64,000 nucleotides of DNA from Pseudoxanthomonas wuyuanensis (GCF_900215535.1 NZ_OCND01000011.1:1-64000); one strand, 5' to 3'; positions 24,875 to 34,529 are shown, counted from the stretch's first letter. Translations and numbers: made by a program. Notes: generated by a model not told the origin, from the sequence alone.

Positions 24875-26011
24875 ATGCTGCGCAATTCCGCCCCGTTCTG
24901 TCTGGCGCTCCTCTGCCTGGTCCTGGCCGCCTGCAAACCGGCGGTTCCGGTCGCTCCGTCGGAGGCGCCGCAGGTCGAGATCACGGCGGGAACCGACGAC
25001 AACGGTGCCATCAGCAGCGGCCCGGTCGAGCCCGCGCCGCCGCGCAAGCCGGACCTGTCCAAAACCACCGATTGGCCGGCGGCGCCGTTGACCCCCGGCG
25101 TGACCTGGATCAGTTGCGACCTGGATTACGCCCAGCATGGCGATGGCGAGCCTCTGGAGGGGCTGGATTTCCTGCAGATTGTCGACCGCGTGCAGCCATG
25201 CCAGGAGCAGGGCGTACTGCGGCTGCGCTATACCGGCAAGATCAACGCCGAGTTCACCGCGCTGATGGAGCGGGTCTCCAATATCGCCTCGCGGATGGGG
25301 ATCGGCAAGCGGGTACTGGATATCGGCTCCAGCGGCGGCCGCGTCGAAGACGCCATACGCGCGGGCGACATCATTGGCGCATCGCAATGGACCTTGTGGG
25401 TGCGCGATGGGGCCATCTGCCACAGTTCATGCGTGCTGATCCTGGCGGCGGGCGATAACCGCATGATCGCCGGCAAGGTCGGAATTCACCGGATGATGCG
25501 AATCAATTCGGCCGCCTCCACCCGTGCCGAGCTGACCCAGGAACTGCGCGATGTCTATGGGCAGCTGAAGGACTACCTGGAGCGCAACGGCGCGGCGGTG
25601 ACGGTGGCGGATCTGATGATGACCGTGCCCAACCGCAAGCTGCGGTTGCTGACCAGCGCGGAACTGGACGAGTACGGCCTGCAGGGGCCCAACGCGGTGC
25701 AGGACGATCTTGACCGCATCCAGCTGACCCGCAAATGCGGGGAAGGCTTCGTGCGGCGCAAGGATGATTTCCAGCTGGCGTTCGAGCGCCTGTGCCGCAA
25801 GCCGGAAAGGGAAGGCGCCGCGCTGGAAGAGATCCAGGCGTGCGGCCTGACGTTGCGCGACCGGTTCGGCTTTCCCGACGAAAAATGTCCGGATGACAGC
25901 CCGCTGGCCGAATTCGACTCCGGCCTGGCGATGCTGGAGCCTGCTGGCGACAGGGAAGGGCAACCGTCCCGCTCCGGTGGCAGCGACAGCGGCGGTCATC
26001 CGGCGCCCTGA
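24875..26011 (+). CDS. Lipoprotein with ClpP-like (COG3904-type) periplasmic domain
   Basis: This protein has 378 aa. The ATG at 24875 begins a signal peptide ending in lipobox LAAC; a longer frame upstream is not supported. After a Pro-rich linker, a domain related to ClpP/SDH-type serine peptidases is visible: VLDIGSSGGRVEDAIRAG, then CHSSCVLILAAGDNRM, and GKVGIHRM. The Ser in CHSSC is at the position of the nucleophile and the His in GIHRM fits the catalytic His. Proteins of this COG3904 type are predicted periplasmic proteins of unknown substrate. The C-terminal part is Cys-containing and ends in a Gly/Ser-rich tail. Confidence 0.75.
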   Translation: MLRNSAPFCLALLCLVLAACKPAVPVAPSEAPQVEITAGTDDNGAISSGPVEPAPPRKPDLSKTTDWPAAPLTPGVTWISCDLDYAQHGDGEPLEGLDFLQIVDRVQPCQEQGVLRLRYTGKINAEFTALMERVSNIASRMGIGKRVLDIGSSGGRVEDAIRAGDIIGASQWTLWVRDGAICHSSCVLILAAGDNRMIAGKVGIHRMMRINSAASTRAELTQELRDVYGQLKDYLERNGAAVTVADLMMTVPNRKLRLLTSAELDEYGLQGPNAVQDDLDRIQLTRKCGEGFVRRKDDFQLAFERLCRKPEREGAALEEIQACGLTLRDRFGFPDEKCPDDSPLAEFDSGLAMLEPAGDREGQPSRSGGSDSGGHPAP

Positions 26012-26064
26012 GACGACCAGAATCGCGCAGTCTTGCCTGCGGCGTGCGGCAGGACAGCTGCGTC

Positions 26065-27786
26065 TTAGCGGCCGCCGCCGCCGCCACCCCCGCCGCCGCC
26101 GCCGGAAGAACCTCCCCCACCGGAGCCGGATGAGCTCCCCGGCGCATGCGAGGACGAAGAAATCTGCGAACTGAGGCCGCTGCCGACCGCCTTGCTCAGG
26201 CTGCCAAGGTCGCCGATGCCGCTGCCGCGGTACCAACCGATGCCGGCCGTTGCCGCCGCAACCGCCGCCGCGCCAGCGGCAGCGGTGAATTTCCGCGTCC
26301 ACGCGTCTTCCACTTCCAGCGCCACCGCGTAAGGCAGCAGCTGTTCGTAGCGCTTGGCATCCAGGGGCGGCGCTTCCGGGCCGGACAGTTGCTTCAGCTC
26401 GTCGCGTTCGGCCACGCCGAGGTACAGCTTCAGGCCTTCTATCTCATCCAGCAGCTTGCGTCCCTCCGCGGTGGGGGCCCTGATCAGGACGGAGAAGACG
26501 ATCAGCGTTGCCAGCATCAATGCCGCGATGCCGATGATGATCGGAATGCCGCCGCCACCGCCCAGCAGGAACGCCAGCATCGCGCTGATCGCGGCAATGG
26601 CGAACGCCGTCAGCACGCTGCTGCCATTGCGATTGAAATAGGCCGGTTTGAAACGCTTTTCCAGCGCATGCGAATGCGCCGATTGGGCTGCCGATATGAT
26701 CGCCGCGTTGCTGTTCTTCAGCAGCAGTTCCGAAGCCCCGCCTGCGAACAGTTTTCCCATCAATATTTTCTGCTCGCCCGCGGCCGGCAGCGCGCCGGGG
26801 GTGTAGGTTTTTTCCAGCGTCCATTCATCCTTCAGCAATCCTTTGTCGCGCTGGATGCGCAGATTGCCGCCCACCGCCAGCGCCAGCACGTCGGCGGAAA
26901 AGCAGCGGGTGTCGTACGACATCCGCCGCATGAAGCGCAGACCCGAAGGCGAGTGCCCCTCCGGTGGCTGGTAGCGGGCAATGATGACCCCCGCCGGCGG
27001 ATCGCGCCCGACTTGCCGCCAGCGGTGGATGCAGTAGCCCAGCAGCGACAGCGCACCGACCAACGCGATCAACACGCCGCGGTTGTCCTTCAGCAGCCAA
27101 CCCAGCCGTTGCGTGGCGCCGGGTTCGGACACCACGCCTTTCGGAAAGCCCAGCACCACCGTCATGCCCTGGTTGGGCGGCAGCGGCCGCGCCAGGCGCC
27201 AGCGCGCCACGCCCGGCGCCGGCAGGCTCATCGAATAGTCGCTGCCGCGCTCTCCCTGCGCGCCGGTAAAGGCTTCGGCCTTCATCTGCTGGTCCGGTAC
27301 CGGTTGCGGCAGGCGCACTTCGACGGTGGCGCTTTCTATCGGAAATACCCATCCCTGGCCGATGGCGTTCCAGTAAAGTTCGTCGTGCTGGTCGAAGAAT
27401 CCCAACTGGCGGGTCGTGCGGTAGCGCAGCGTATACGCGTACTCGCGCGGTACCGGCAGGAAATCGTCGTTGCCGGTATTGACCACCACGCCGTTGCTGC
27501 GGCGCTCGGTGAACCAGGGCTCCGGCCGGCCGTCGCGCAGCACGTCGACCACCTCGAAATCCACCACCACCCGGTTGCCGTAGCGATCCTTGTAGCGGGT
27601 CGGGAATTCGCGGTAGATGCCGCGGCGGATGCGGTCGCCCTCGGCGCGCACGGTGATGTTCTCGGTCACCAGCAGGCTGCCGTCGGCATGGATATCGACG
27701 CCGATGTCGTAGGAACGGATGCGCTCCTGGGCCAGGCCCAGGCATGGCAACAGGAGCAGCAGCCAGCCCGGCAGGCAGCGCTTCAT
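26065..27786 (-). CDS. DUF2207 membrane protein
   Basis: This protein has 573 aa. A signal peptide (about 1-19) is followed by an extracytoplasmic beta-rich DUF2207 domain: IRSYDIGVDIHADGSLLVTE, GIYREFPTRYKDRYG. A membrane helix near residue 235 precedes a cytoplasmic part, two further helices (about 390-440) and a glycine-run tail encoded by a GCC triplet repeat. DUF2207 proteins commonly pair with LemA, and here the start overlaps lemA by 4 bp. Function is unknown but probably concerns the envelope. Confidence 0.88.
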   Translation of the reverse strand: MKRCLPGWLLLLLPCLGLAQERIRSYDIGVDIHADGSLLVTENITVRAEGDRIRRGIYREFPTRYKDRYGNRVVVDFEVVDVLRDGRPEPWFTERRSNGVVVNTGNDDFLPVPREYAYTLRYRTTRQLGFFDQHDELYWNAIGQGWVFPIESATVEVRLPQPVPDQQMKAEAFTGAQGERGSDYSMSLPAPGVARWRLARPLPPNQGMTVVLGFPKGVVSEPGATQRLGWLLKDNRGVLIALVGALSLLGYCIHRWRQVGRDPPAGVIIARYQPPEGHSPSGLRFMRRMSYDTRCFSADVLALAVGGNLRIQRDKGLLKDEWTLEKTYTPGALPAAGEQKILMGKLFAGGASELLLKNSNAAIISAAQSAHSHALEKRFKPAYFNRNGSSVLTAFAIAAISAMLAFLLGGGGGIPIIIGIAALMLATLIVFSVLIRAPTAEGRKLLDEIEGLKLYLGVAERDELKQLSGPEAPPLDAKRYEQLLPYAVALEVEDAWTRKFTAAAGAAAVAAATAGIGWYRGSGIGDLGSLSKAVGSGLSSQISSSSHAPGSSSGSGGGGSSGGGGGGGGGGGR

Positions 27787-28343
27787 TGCAGGTTCTCCAG
27801 CTTGACGGCGGCGCGCTGTTCATCGGCGGCCTGGAAGAACTCGGCCTCGCCGAACCCGGCCGGGCGGGCGATCAGCAGGTCGGGAACGCGCTGCACCGCG
27901 GTGTTGTAGTCGCGCACGGCGCCGTTGTAGAAGCGGCGCGCGTACTGCAGTTGCTCCTCCACATCCACCAGGTCGCGTTGCAGCTGGGCGAAGTTCTGGT
28001 TGGCCTTCAGTTCCGGATACGCTTCCTTCAGTGCCAGCAGGCGTCCCAGCGCCTGTTCCAGCGCGGTTTCGATCCTGCCCAGCGAGTCCGGTTGCGGCGT
28101 GGCAATGGCCTGCGCGCGCAGTTCGGTGACCGCCTGCAGTACGGCTTTTTCGTGTCCCGCATAGGCCTGCACCGCCGCCACCAGCGATGGCACCAGGTCG
28201 TGCCGGCGCATCAGCTGCACATCCACGTCGGCCCAGGCGGTGCGTACCTGGTTGCGCAGCCGCACCAGGCGATTGAATACAAGCACGCCCCATCCGCCCG
28301 CCATCAATACCAGCACCAATGCCGTGCCTGCGACCATTCCCAT
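27783..28343 (-). CDS. LemA family protein
   Basis: This protein has 186 aa. One N-terminal membrane helix (about 4-24) is followed by the LemA helical bundle: NRLVRLRNQVRTAWADVDVQL, RRHDLVPSLVAAVQAYAGHE, AYPELKANQNFAQLQRDL and the final YNGAVRDYNTAVQRVPD. The family localises to the inner membrane with the helical part outside. It is coupled to the DUF2207 gene by a 4-bp overlap. LemA-DUF2207 pairs are widespread; the biochemical role is unknown. Confidence 0.9.
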   Translation of the reverse strand: MGMVAGTALVLVLMAGGWGVLVFNRLVRLRNQVRTAWADVDVQLMRRHDLVPSLVAAVQAYAGHEKAVLQAVTELRAQAIATPQPDSLGRIETALEQALGRLLALKEAYPELKANQNFAQLQRDLVDVEEQLQYARRFYNGAVRDYNTAVQRVPDLLIARPAGFGEAEFFQAADEQRAAVKLENLQ

Positions 28344-28442
28344 TACCTTGATGCCTGCCCGCCGGCATTATGGATCGCAATCGCAGCGGCAGGGCCGGCG
28401 ACGGGAACGCACGGCGGCAAGATCGGCCGCGGCAAGCGGGGA

Positions 28443-28661
28443 TCAGCTGGCGGCGACCACGATCCGCAGGTCGTCCAGCGTCACCACCTGGCCGGCGCGT
28501 ATCTTGCAGGTCTTGCGCAGTTCCACCGCCCCATCGACCGATACCGCGCCGCTGGCGACCAGCGCCTTGCCGGCGCCGCCGCTGTCGCAGACGCCGGCCA
28601 GCTTCAACAATTGGTTCAGCTCCACATGGTCGCGGTCGAGCTGGAATTCGATGGTCTGCAT
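28443..28661 (-). CDS. Small S4-domain RNA-binding protein (YbcJ-like)
   Basis: This protein has 72 aa. Nearly the whole protein is an S4-like RNA-binding domain: LNQLLKLAGVCDSGGAGKALVASGAVSVDG split across the recognition helix and loop, then RAGQVVTLDDLRI. The start at 28661 gives the normal length for YbcJ-like proteins. These single-domain proteins bind structured RNA, probably ribosomal. It stands just downstream of the membrane-protein and sigma-factor genes on the same strand. Confidence 0.85.
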   Translation of the reverse strand: MQTIEFQLDRDHVELNQLLKLAGVCDSGGAGKALVASGAVSVDGAVELRKTCKIRAGQVVTLDDLRIVVAAS

Positions 28662-28695
28662 GGCGGCCTGCGGTTTGGGCGAACGGAACAGCGGC

Positions 28696-29355
28696 TCATT
28701 CTTGCTCGAACTCGGCGATTTCGTCGAGCAGCTTCTGGCTGCGCCTGATGCCATGGCTGCCGTCGGCCATGGCGCAGCCATCGGCGTCGGCAGGCTGCCC
28801 TGTCTGCCGTTTGCCGATGCGAGCGTACGCCCAGGTCGCCAGCAGGCCGGCCACGCCGACGCCAAGACTGATCCATATCCATGCACCGGTCCCGGCCTGC
28901 GGATCCACCTCGCCCAGCCCGGCAAACGCTACGACCACCAGCACCCACATGATCCACCACGGCAAGCCGCAGACGTTGGCATTGACGGTGTAGAAGCGCA
29001 GCAGCGTCGCAGTCTGCTTCTGGATTTTCAGTACCGGTGCCGAATAGTCGATGGACGCCTGCAGGGCCAGCGTCAGGCAGGCGGCGACGGCGGTGATTAC
29101 GCCGAAGGCATGGACGAGAATGCCGGCGATCAGCAGGCCGGGAATGCCGGTGTTGCGGGTCCAGCAGGCGACTCCCAGCACGATCAGGCCGATGCCGAGC
29201 AGGGCTTGCAGGACCTGGCCCCAGAACAGCGGACGCAGGCCGGCGCGGGCCCTTTCCAGCTTCCTCTCGCGGATCAATTCCTGGTTGAGGCGGTCGTGCC
29301 GGGCCAGGCGGCGGTCGAGCGCCTGCCAGGCGGCTTTGAGTTCTTCGGGTTCCAT
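28696..29355 (-). CDS. Membrane protein in ECF sigma operon
   Basis: This protein has 219 aa. A charged, basic N-terminal region (about 1-40) precedes four hydrophobic segments: about 46-64, 70-98, 133-150 and 158-178. A polar tail ends in an acidic stretch (DEIAEFEQE). It starts 26 bases after the sigma-factor stop. Such placement and a charged cytoplasmic N-terminus suggest a membrane anti-sigma-like partner, but no zinc-binding anti-sigma motif is present. The family is not recognised. Confidence 0.65.
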   Translation of the reverse strand: MEPEELKAAWQALDRRLARHDRLNQELIRERKLERARAGLRPLFWGQVLQALLGIGLIVLGVACWTRNTGIPGLLIAGILVHAFGVITAVAACLTLALQASIDYSAPVLKIQKQTATLLRFYTVNANVCGLPWWIMWVLVVVAFAGLGEVDPQAGTGAWIWISLGVGVAGLLATWAYARIGKRQTGQPADADGCAMADGSHGIRRSQKLLDEIAEFEQE

Positions 29356-29381
29356 GAGGTTGTCCCTTGCGGTGGTCGGTT

Positions 29382-29897
29382 TCAGATTTCGTTGCGGATG
29401 CGCTGCTTGAGCCGGCTTGTCTTGGTGGCCACATTGGTTTCGCTGATGCCCAGGATTTCGGCGATGTCGCGATAGCTGCGTTCCTCCAGGTAGAGCAGCA
29501 GCAATGCCCGGTCGAGCGGCGACTGGGCATGGATGAAGCGGTTCAGGGCACGGACCTGCTGGTCGGCCACGGGATTGGCGACGCTATGGTCGGCCACGTC
29601 GTGCAGGGTTTCGTCCAGCGGAACGGTCTGCAGTTGCCGGCGGCGATCGCTGCGGACATGGGAAATGGCCACGTTCAATGCGATGCGGTACATCCAGGTG
29701 GAGAATTTCCGTGCCGGGTCGTATTTCGCGAAAGCGCGCCAGAGCTGAACGGCGATCTCCTGCGCCAGGTCGGCGCGGTCTGCCGCGTTCCAGGCATAGG
29801 TATGCGCAACCTTGGCGACGATGCCGCGATGTCGTTCCAGCAAGACCTGGAACTGCTGCCGTGCGTCGATGGCCATGGTGGCGGTGCGGGACTCCAT
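29382..29897 (-). CDS. ECF-type RNA polymerase sigma factor
   Basis: This sigma factor has 171 aa. The start at 29897 has AGG at good spacing; an ATG at 29876 is possible and the frame extends upstream without support. Region 2 is seen in DRADLAQEIAVQLWRAFAKYDPARKFSTWMYRIALNVA and region 4 in DRALLLLYLEERSYRDIAEILGISETNVATKTSRLKQRI (each read in parts). The two-domain architecture and length fit group 4 sigma factors. It probably directs its own operon with the downstream membrane protein. Confidence 0.9.
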   Translation of the reverse strand: MESRTATMAIDARQQFQVLLERHRGIVAKVAHTYAWNAADRADLAQEIAVQLWRAFAKYDPARKFSTWMYRIALNVAISHVRSDRRRQLQTVPLDETLHDVADHSVANPVADQQVRALNRFIHAQSPLDRALLLLYLEERSYRDIAEILGISETNVATKTSRLKQRIRNEI

Positions 29898-30070
29898 GCG
29901 ATACCTGCGGGCGATTGTGCGTGTCTGAACGGTGATTCGCCCGGCGGGCGGGAAAATCACAGCCGCCGCCGCGATGCGGTAACTGCACGCCGCCTGTCGG
30001 CCCATCCGCCGTACGCTAGCGAACGTCTTCCAGGTAGCGGACAATCGGGCCATCCCATGGGAGAGACTCC

Positions 30071-31102
30071 TTGAGCGCCGCCGACAAGCTGGACATCACC
30101 GCCGCACAACTGCGCAAGCTATGCGCTCAATACGCAAAACCCAAGCTCAGCCGTGCCGTTTGGCAACTTATCAATACCCTGCCGCCGCTGCTGGCGATCT
30201 GGGGATTGATGGCGTGGAGCGTCGTGGCCGGCTGGGGCTACGGTTGGACCTTGCTGATGGCGATTCCGGCGGCCGGCTTCTATGTGCGCTTGTTCATCAT
30301 TCAGCACGACTGCGGCCATGGTTCTTTCTTCGCCAGCAGCCGCGCCAACGATCTGGTCGGGCGCTGCCTGGGGCTTATCACCCTGTTTCCTTACGGCTAC
30401 TGGAAGAAGACCCACGCCATCCATCATGGCACCTCGGGCAATCTTGACCGCCGCGAGATGGGCGATATCGAAACGCTGACCGTGGCCGAATACGAGGCGC
30501 GTTCATGGTTCGGCCGGCTGTGCTACCGCTTTTACCGCAGCACGCCGGTGCTGCTGGGCATCGGGCCGTTGTACCAGTTCGTCATCAAGCATCGTTTTCC
30601 GTTCGATCTGCCCTTCAGCTGGAAGAAGGAATGGGCTAGCGTGATGACCAACAACCTGGTGCTGGCCGTCGCCGTGCTGGCATTGGGGTTCGCCATCGGC
30701 TGGCATACGGTGTTCCTGGTGCACCTTCCGATCGTGTTGATTGCCGGTGCGGTGGGCGTATGGCTGTTCTATGTGCAGCACACGTTCGAAGGCGCGTACT
30801 GGACGCGCCGCGAGGATTGGGATGCGGGCAAGGCGGCCACCGCAGGCAGCTCGTTCTTCGATCTGCCGCAGGTGCTGCACTGGTTCACCGGCAACATCGG
30901 CTACCACCACATCCACCACCTGGCCAGCCGTATCCCCAACTACCGGCTGCGCGAGGCGTTCGAGTCCAGCGAGTTGTTGCAGGCCGCGCCGCGGCTGACC
31001 CTGTGGTCCAGCCTGAAGTGCGCTCGACTGAAGCTTTGGGATGAAGAGACCCAGCGGATGGTGGGTTTCGGCCGCAGGATGCGCACTGCGGTGCCCGGCT
31101 GA
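30071..31102 (+). CDS. Membrane fatty acid desaturase (omega-6/delta-12 type)
   Basis: This desaturase has 343 aa. The start is TTG at 30071 with GGAGAG 7 bases upstream. It carries the three histidine boxes of membrane di-iron desaturases: HDCGH (about residue 78), HAIHH (about residue 116) and HHIHH (about residue 277), with four hydrophobic helices between. This spacing fits the DesA/FAD2 type that introduces double bonds into membrane lipid acyl chains, as in cold adaptation. It is transcribed divergently from the sigma factor. Confidence 0.9.
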   Translation: MSAADKLDITAAQLRKLCAQYAKPKLSRAVWQLINTLPPLLAIWGLMAWSVVAGWGYGWTLLMAIPAAGFYVRLFIIQHDCGHGSFFASSRANDLVGRCLGLITLFPYGYWKKTHAIHHGTSGNLDRREMGDIETLTVAEYEARSWFGRLCYRFYRSTPVLLGIGPLYQFVIKHRFPFDLPFSWKKEWASVMTNNLVLAVAVLALGFAIGWHTVFLVHLPIVLIAGAVGVWLFYVQHTFEGAYWTRREDWDAGKAATAGSSFFDLPQVLHWFTGNIGYHHIHHLASRIPNYRLREAFESSELLQAAPRLTLWSSLKCARLKLWDEETQRMVGFGRRMRTAVPG

Positions 31103-31125
31103 AGCCGGCAAGGCGGGGAACTACG

Positions 31126-31172
31126 GCGTGTCATCAATCCACGGGCGGCCTGCCCGGGGATTGATGACACGC
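31126..31172. repeat. Strong 47-base palindrome after the desaturase
   Basis: GCGTGTCATCAATCC (31126-31140) is perfectly mirrored by GGATTGATGACACGC (31158-31172), with an inner CGGGC/GCCCG stem. The transcript would form a very stable hairpin. There is no T-run, so it is either a REP-like intergenic repeat or a stabiliser or terminator for the desaturase mRNA. Confidence 0.6.
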
Positions 31173-31351
31173 TCCTAGCCGCTGCATTTCCGGCCGGTGC
31201 GGCCGGGATGGCTGGCGTGGCGGCAGCCCGGAGGCCTGATCCTGCCCGGCTCTGCGGGCGGTAACGTTCACGCCCGGCGCGACAAGAAGGGGGCTGGAAG
31301 CGCACAATAGGCTGCTTGCGTGCGCACTCCGCGACGCCCCGGAGTCCTCCC

Positions 31352-33349
31352 ATGTCCGCTGAATCCGCTTCTTCCCCCCTTCTTTTTGCCGATTTGGGGT
31401 TGTCCGCTGCCGTGATGGCGGCGGTCAACGAAGTCGGCTATGAGTCCCCATCGCCCATCCAGGCCGCCACCATTCCGGCGCTGCTGGCCGGGCGCGATGT
31501 GCTGGGCCAGGCCCAGACCGGCACCGGCAAGACCGCCGCTTTCGCGCTGCCGGTGCTGTCGCGGCTGGACCTGAACGCCAGCAAGCCGCAAGCCTTGGTG
31601 CTGGCGCCGACCCGCGAACTGGCCATTCAGGTGGCCGAGGCGTTTCAGCGCTATGCGGCGAAGATACCGGGTTTCCACGTACTGCCCATCTACGGCGGCC
31701 AGAGCTACCAGCCGCAGCTGGGCGCGCTCAAGCGCGGCGTGCATGTGGTGGTCGGCACTCCCGGCCGGGTCATCGATCATCTGGAACGCGGTTCGCTGGA
31801 TCTGTCCGGACTGAGCACGCTGGTGCTGGACGAAGCGGACGAGATGCTGCGCATGGGCTTTATCGACGATGTCGAGACCGTGCTGAAGAAAACCCCGGAA
31901 TCCCGCCAGGTGGCGTTGTTTTCCGCCACCATGCCGCAGGCCATCCGGCGCATCGCCCAGACCTACCTGCACGAGCCGCAGGAAGTCACCATCGCCGCCA
32001 AGACCACCACGGCGACCAACATCCGCCAGCGCTACTGGTTCGTCAGCGGCATGCACAAGCTCGATGCGCTGACCCGGATTCTGGAAGCCGAGCCGTTCGA
32101 AGCGATGATCATCTTCGCCCGCACCAAGGCCGGCACCGACGAACTGGCCGAGAAGCTGCAGGCGCGTGGCCTCGCGGCGGCGGCGATCAATGGCGACATC
32201 CAGCAGGCGCAGCGCGAGAAGACCATCCAGCAGCTCAAGGACGGCAAGCTGGACGTGCTGGTGGCCACCGACGTGGCCGCGCGCGGGCTGGACGTGGAAC
32301 GCATCAGCCATGTGCTGAACTACGACATTCCGTACGACACCGAAAGCTATGTGCACCGTATCGGCCGTACTGGCCGCGCCGGCCGCAGCGGCGAGGCGAT
32401 CCTGTTCGTCACCCCGCGCGAAAAAGGCATGCTGCGCGCCATCGAGCGGGCCACCCGCCAGCCGATCGAGGAGATGAAGCTGCCCAGCGTGGAGGCGGTC
32501 AATGATCGTCGCGTGCAGAAATTCCTCGGCCGCATCACCGACACGCTCGCCTCCGGCCAAGCCGGCGAATACCGTTCGCTGGTCGAAGGCTACGAGCAGG
32601 AACACAACGTGCCGATGGTGGACATCGCCGCGGCGCTGGCGCGGCTGGTGCAGGGCGAGACGCCATTGCTGCTGGCGCCGGAGCGCGCGCAGTCCAGGCC
32701 GTCCTACGACGCTGCGCGCTCCGAACGACCCGAGGGCGGCGCCCGCCCGGGCCGCGGCGAACGTCCGGCGCGTCGGGATGCTTTCGAGCGCAGCGAGCGT
32801 CCGCAGCGGCGCAGCGATTCGGCGCCGTCCTACGAACGGCCCGCTGCCGATCGCGTGCCGGGCAGTTTCGACAAGCCCGCACGCGAGTCGCGGATCGAAC
32901 GCCCGGAGCTGGAGCGGCCAGGCAGCGAGCGTGCGCGCTTCGACAAGCCGCCGCGCGAGAAACCCGAAGTGGGCATGGAATCGTTCCGTATCGAAGTGGG
33001 CCACGCGCATGGCGTAAAGCCGGCCAACATCGTTGGCGCCATCGCCAACGAGGCCGGGCTGGACAGCAAGTACATCGGCCGCATCGATATCCAGGATGAC
33101 TACACCGTGCTGGACCTGCCCGAGGGCATGCCCAAGGAACTGCTGATGCACCTGAAGAAGGTGTGGGTGTCCGGTCAACAGCTGCGCATCCACAAGGTTG
33201 GCGACGACGCCGGCGAGGCGCCGCCGCGCCGCTTCGGCAAACCCGGCGCCGGCAAGCCCGCTGGCGGAAAACCGGCGGGCAAGCCGGGCTTCAAGCCGCA
33301 CGCGTCCAGGCCGCCGCACCGCAAGGGACCGCCCAAGCCGCGCGGATGA
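31352..33349 (+). CDS. deaD: DEAD-box ATP-dependent RNA helicase (CsdA/DeaD type)
   Basis: This helicase has 665 aa. The ATG at 31352 is preceded by GGAG. In order: a Q motif near PSPIQ, Walker A AQTGTGKT (about residue 55), PTRELA, DEAD as LVLDEADEML (about 160), SAT in FSATMP, the helicase C domain with HRIGRTGR, an Arg/Pro/Glu-rich linker (about 440-540), then a DbpA-type RNA-binding domain (about 545-625) and a Gly/Lys/Pro-rich tail. The architecture matches CsdA/DeaD, which acts in ribosome assembly and cold-shock RNA remodelling. It stands between the two desaturase genes, a cold-related context. Confidence 0.92.
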   Translation: MSAESASSPLLFADLGLSAAVMAAVNEVGYESPSPIQAATIPALLAGRDVLGQAQTGTGKTAAFALPVLSRLDLNASKPQALVLAPTRELAIQVAEAFQRYAAKIPGFHVLPIYGGQSYQPQLGALKRGVHVVVGTPGRVIDHLERGSLDLSGLSTLVLDEADEMLRMGFIDDVETVLKKTPESRQVALFSATMPQAIRRIAQTYLHEPQEVTIAAKTTTATNIRQRYWFVSGMHKLDALTRILEAEPFEAMIIFARTKAGTDELAEKLQARGLAAAAINGDIQQAQREKTIQQLKDGKLDVLVATDVAARGLDVERISHVLNYDIPYDTESYVHRIGRTGRAGRSGEAILFVTPREKGMLRAIERATRQPIEEMKLPSVEAVNDRRVQKFLGRITDTLASGQAGEYRSLVEGYEQEHNVPMVDIAAALARLVQGETPLLLAPERAQSRPSYDAARSERPEGGARPGRGERPARRDAFERSERPQRRSDSAPSYERPAADRVPGSFDKPARESRIERPELERPGSERARFDKPPREKPEVGMESFRIEVGHAHGVKPANIVGAIANEAGLDSKYIGRIDIQDDYTVLDLPEGMPKELLMHLKKVWVSGQQLRIHKVGDDAGEAPPRRFGKPGAGKPAGGKPAGKPGFKPHASRPPHRKGPPKPRG

Positions 33350-33423
33350 ACCCGCGTTAGCGGGAGCGCCAGAGGCCGGCAGAAGCGGCCTCCGGCGTGG
33401 CGGCCGGTGCAGGGACGCCGCTC

Positions 33424-34425
33424 CTACCGCCGAGAGGGCACTCGTACCTGGCGCTTGCCCCCTGCAGCGGCCGAAATGACGTCGCTTCCATCAGCAGAAC
33501 TTGTCAGGGACGCCAACTCCGGCCGCTCCGGCAGATCCTCCGGTAGCCGCAGATTCCAAGCCAGCCCCAGCTTCCGCAGGCCCAGCAGCACCCACCAGCC
33601 CGGATCCCATTCGCCGCGATGCAGCCCCAGCCGTGCCGATCCGGGAAAGGCATGGTGATTGTTGTGCCAGCACTCGCCCATGGTCAGCAATGACGTAAAT
33701 CGCACGTTGTGGCCCTGCACGGCGGCATTGCGCACTTCGTAATGCCGTTCGCCATGGTTGTGGGCGAAATAGCCGATCAGCCAATGGCCGGCCACGCCGG
33801 CGCTCACGCGTGCGCAGACGCCCCAGTACACCCAGCCCCAGCCGCCGATGGCGAACAGCAACAGCGCCCATGGCAGCTGTTGCGCCATCCACGTCCGCTG
33901 CAGAAACCGGTAGAAGCGATCATCGGCGATGCGCTGTTCGATGGCGATGCGGGGTGGATGAGCCAGGCGCAGTTCGCAGTTCAACTGCCACCATGCGTCC
34001 TGCAGCAACGGTTGCCGATGGCGCAGGAAATCGTGGCAGACCGGCAGGCGCTGCGCGTAGTCGCGCAGATCGTGCGCACGGATCATGCCCAGCGGCCCGT
34101 TCAAGCCGACAAGGACGCCGCAGTAGACCAGCAGGTACTCGAGCCAGCGCGGACAGTCGTAGCTGCCGTGGATCAGCTTGCGGTGCATGCCCAGCGAATG
34201 GCCCAGCAACAGCACGGCGGCCGTGGACAGTGCGAACAGTGCAAGCCCGTCCCAGCTGAAGGTCGATGCACCGCCGACGCTGGCGCCCAGCAGCATCGCG
34301 AGGAACCACAATGAGCGCACCGGTTCCCAGCGCACATGGCCATCGCTGACGCTGCGGATATCGGCGTGCTGGACGCGGTGATTTCCGAGGCTGGCGGGCA
34401 GGGCATCCATTGCTGTCATCGTCAT
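33424..34425 (-). CDS. Acyl-CoA-type fatty acid desaturase with an atypical second histidine box
   Basis: About 333 aa from ATG 34425; nearby ATGs (34452, 34419) are also possible because no ribosome site decides between them. The first box is GHSLGMHRKLIH and the third is ECWHNNHHAFP, both typical of delta-9-like desaturases. The middle box, normally HRxHH, reads RAHDLRDYAQ, which lacks the double histidine. Several hydrophobic helices surround the boxes. Either a divergent subfamily uses other ligands or the reaction differs. Convergent with the helicase gene. Confidence 0.75.
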   Translation of the reverse strand: MTMTAMDALPASLGNHRVQHADIRSVSDGHVRWEPVRSLWFLAMLLGASVGGASTFSWDGLALFALSTAAVLLLGHSLGMHRKLIHGSYDCPRWLEYLLVYCGVLVGLNGPLGMIRAHDLRDYAQRLPVCHDFLRHRQPLLQDAWWQLNCELRLAHPPRIAIEQRIADDRFYRFLQRTWMAQQLPWALLLFAIGGWGWVYWGVCARVSAGVAGHWLIGYFAHNHGERHYEVRNAAVQGHNVRFTSLLTMGECWHNNHHAFPGSARLGLHRGEWDPGWWVLLGLRKLGLAWNLRLPEDLPERPELASLTSSADGSDVISAAAGGKRQVRVPSRR

Positions 34426-34455
34426 TCCCGCGGTGAGCCGGTAATCCGGCATGCG

Positions 34456-34485
34456 TTGACATCGTCGATTCAACGTATTAACAAT
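34456..34485 (+). promoter_or_regulatory. Possible sigma-70 promoter for the ArsR-linked operon
   Basis: TTGACA (34456-34461) is a perfect -35 box; AACAAT 18 bases downstream is a weak -10. The region also contains small inverted repeats (CGTTGA/TCAACG and TTAAC/GTTAA) that could bind the ArsR-type regulator encoded at 35460. This is a reading by eye only. Confidence 0.3.
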
Positions 34486-34529
34486 ATAGTTAAATATCTA
34501 ATTGGCTAAGTCAACCCTGGAGAAGGATC

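Noticed and set aside
31268-33319. A 683-codon minus-strand frame opposite the DEAD-box helicase
   Set aside because: Shadow frame; helicase motifs are all on the plus strand.
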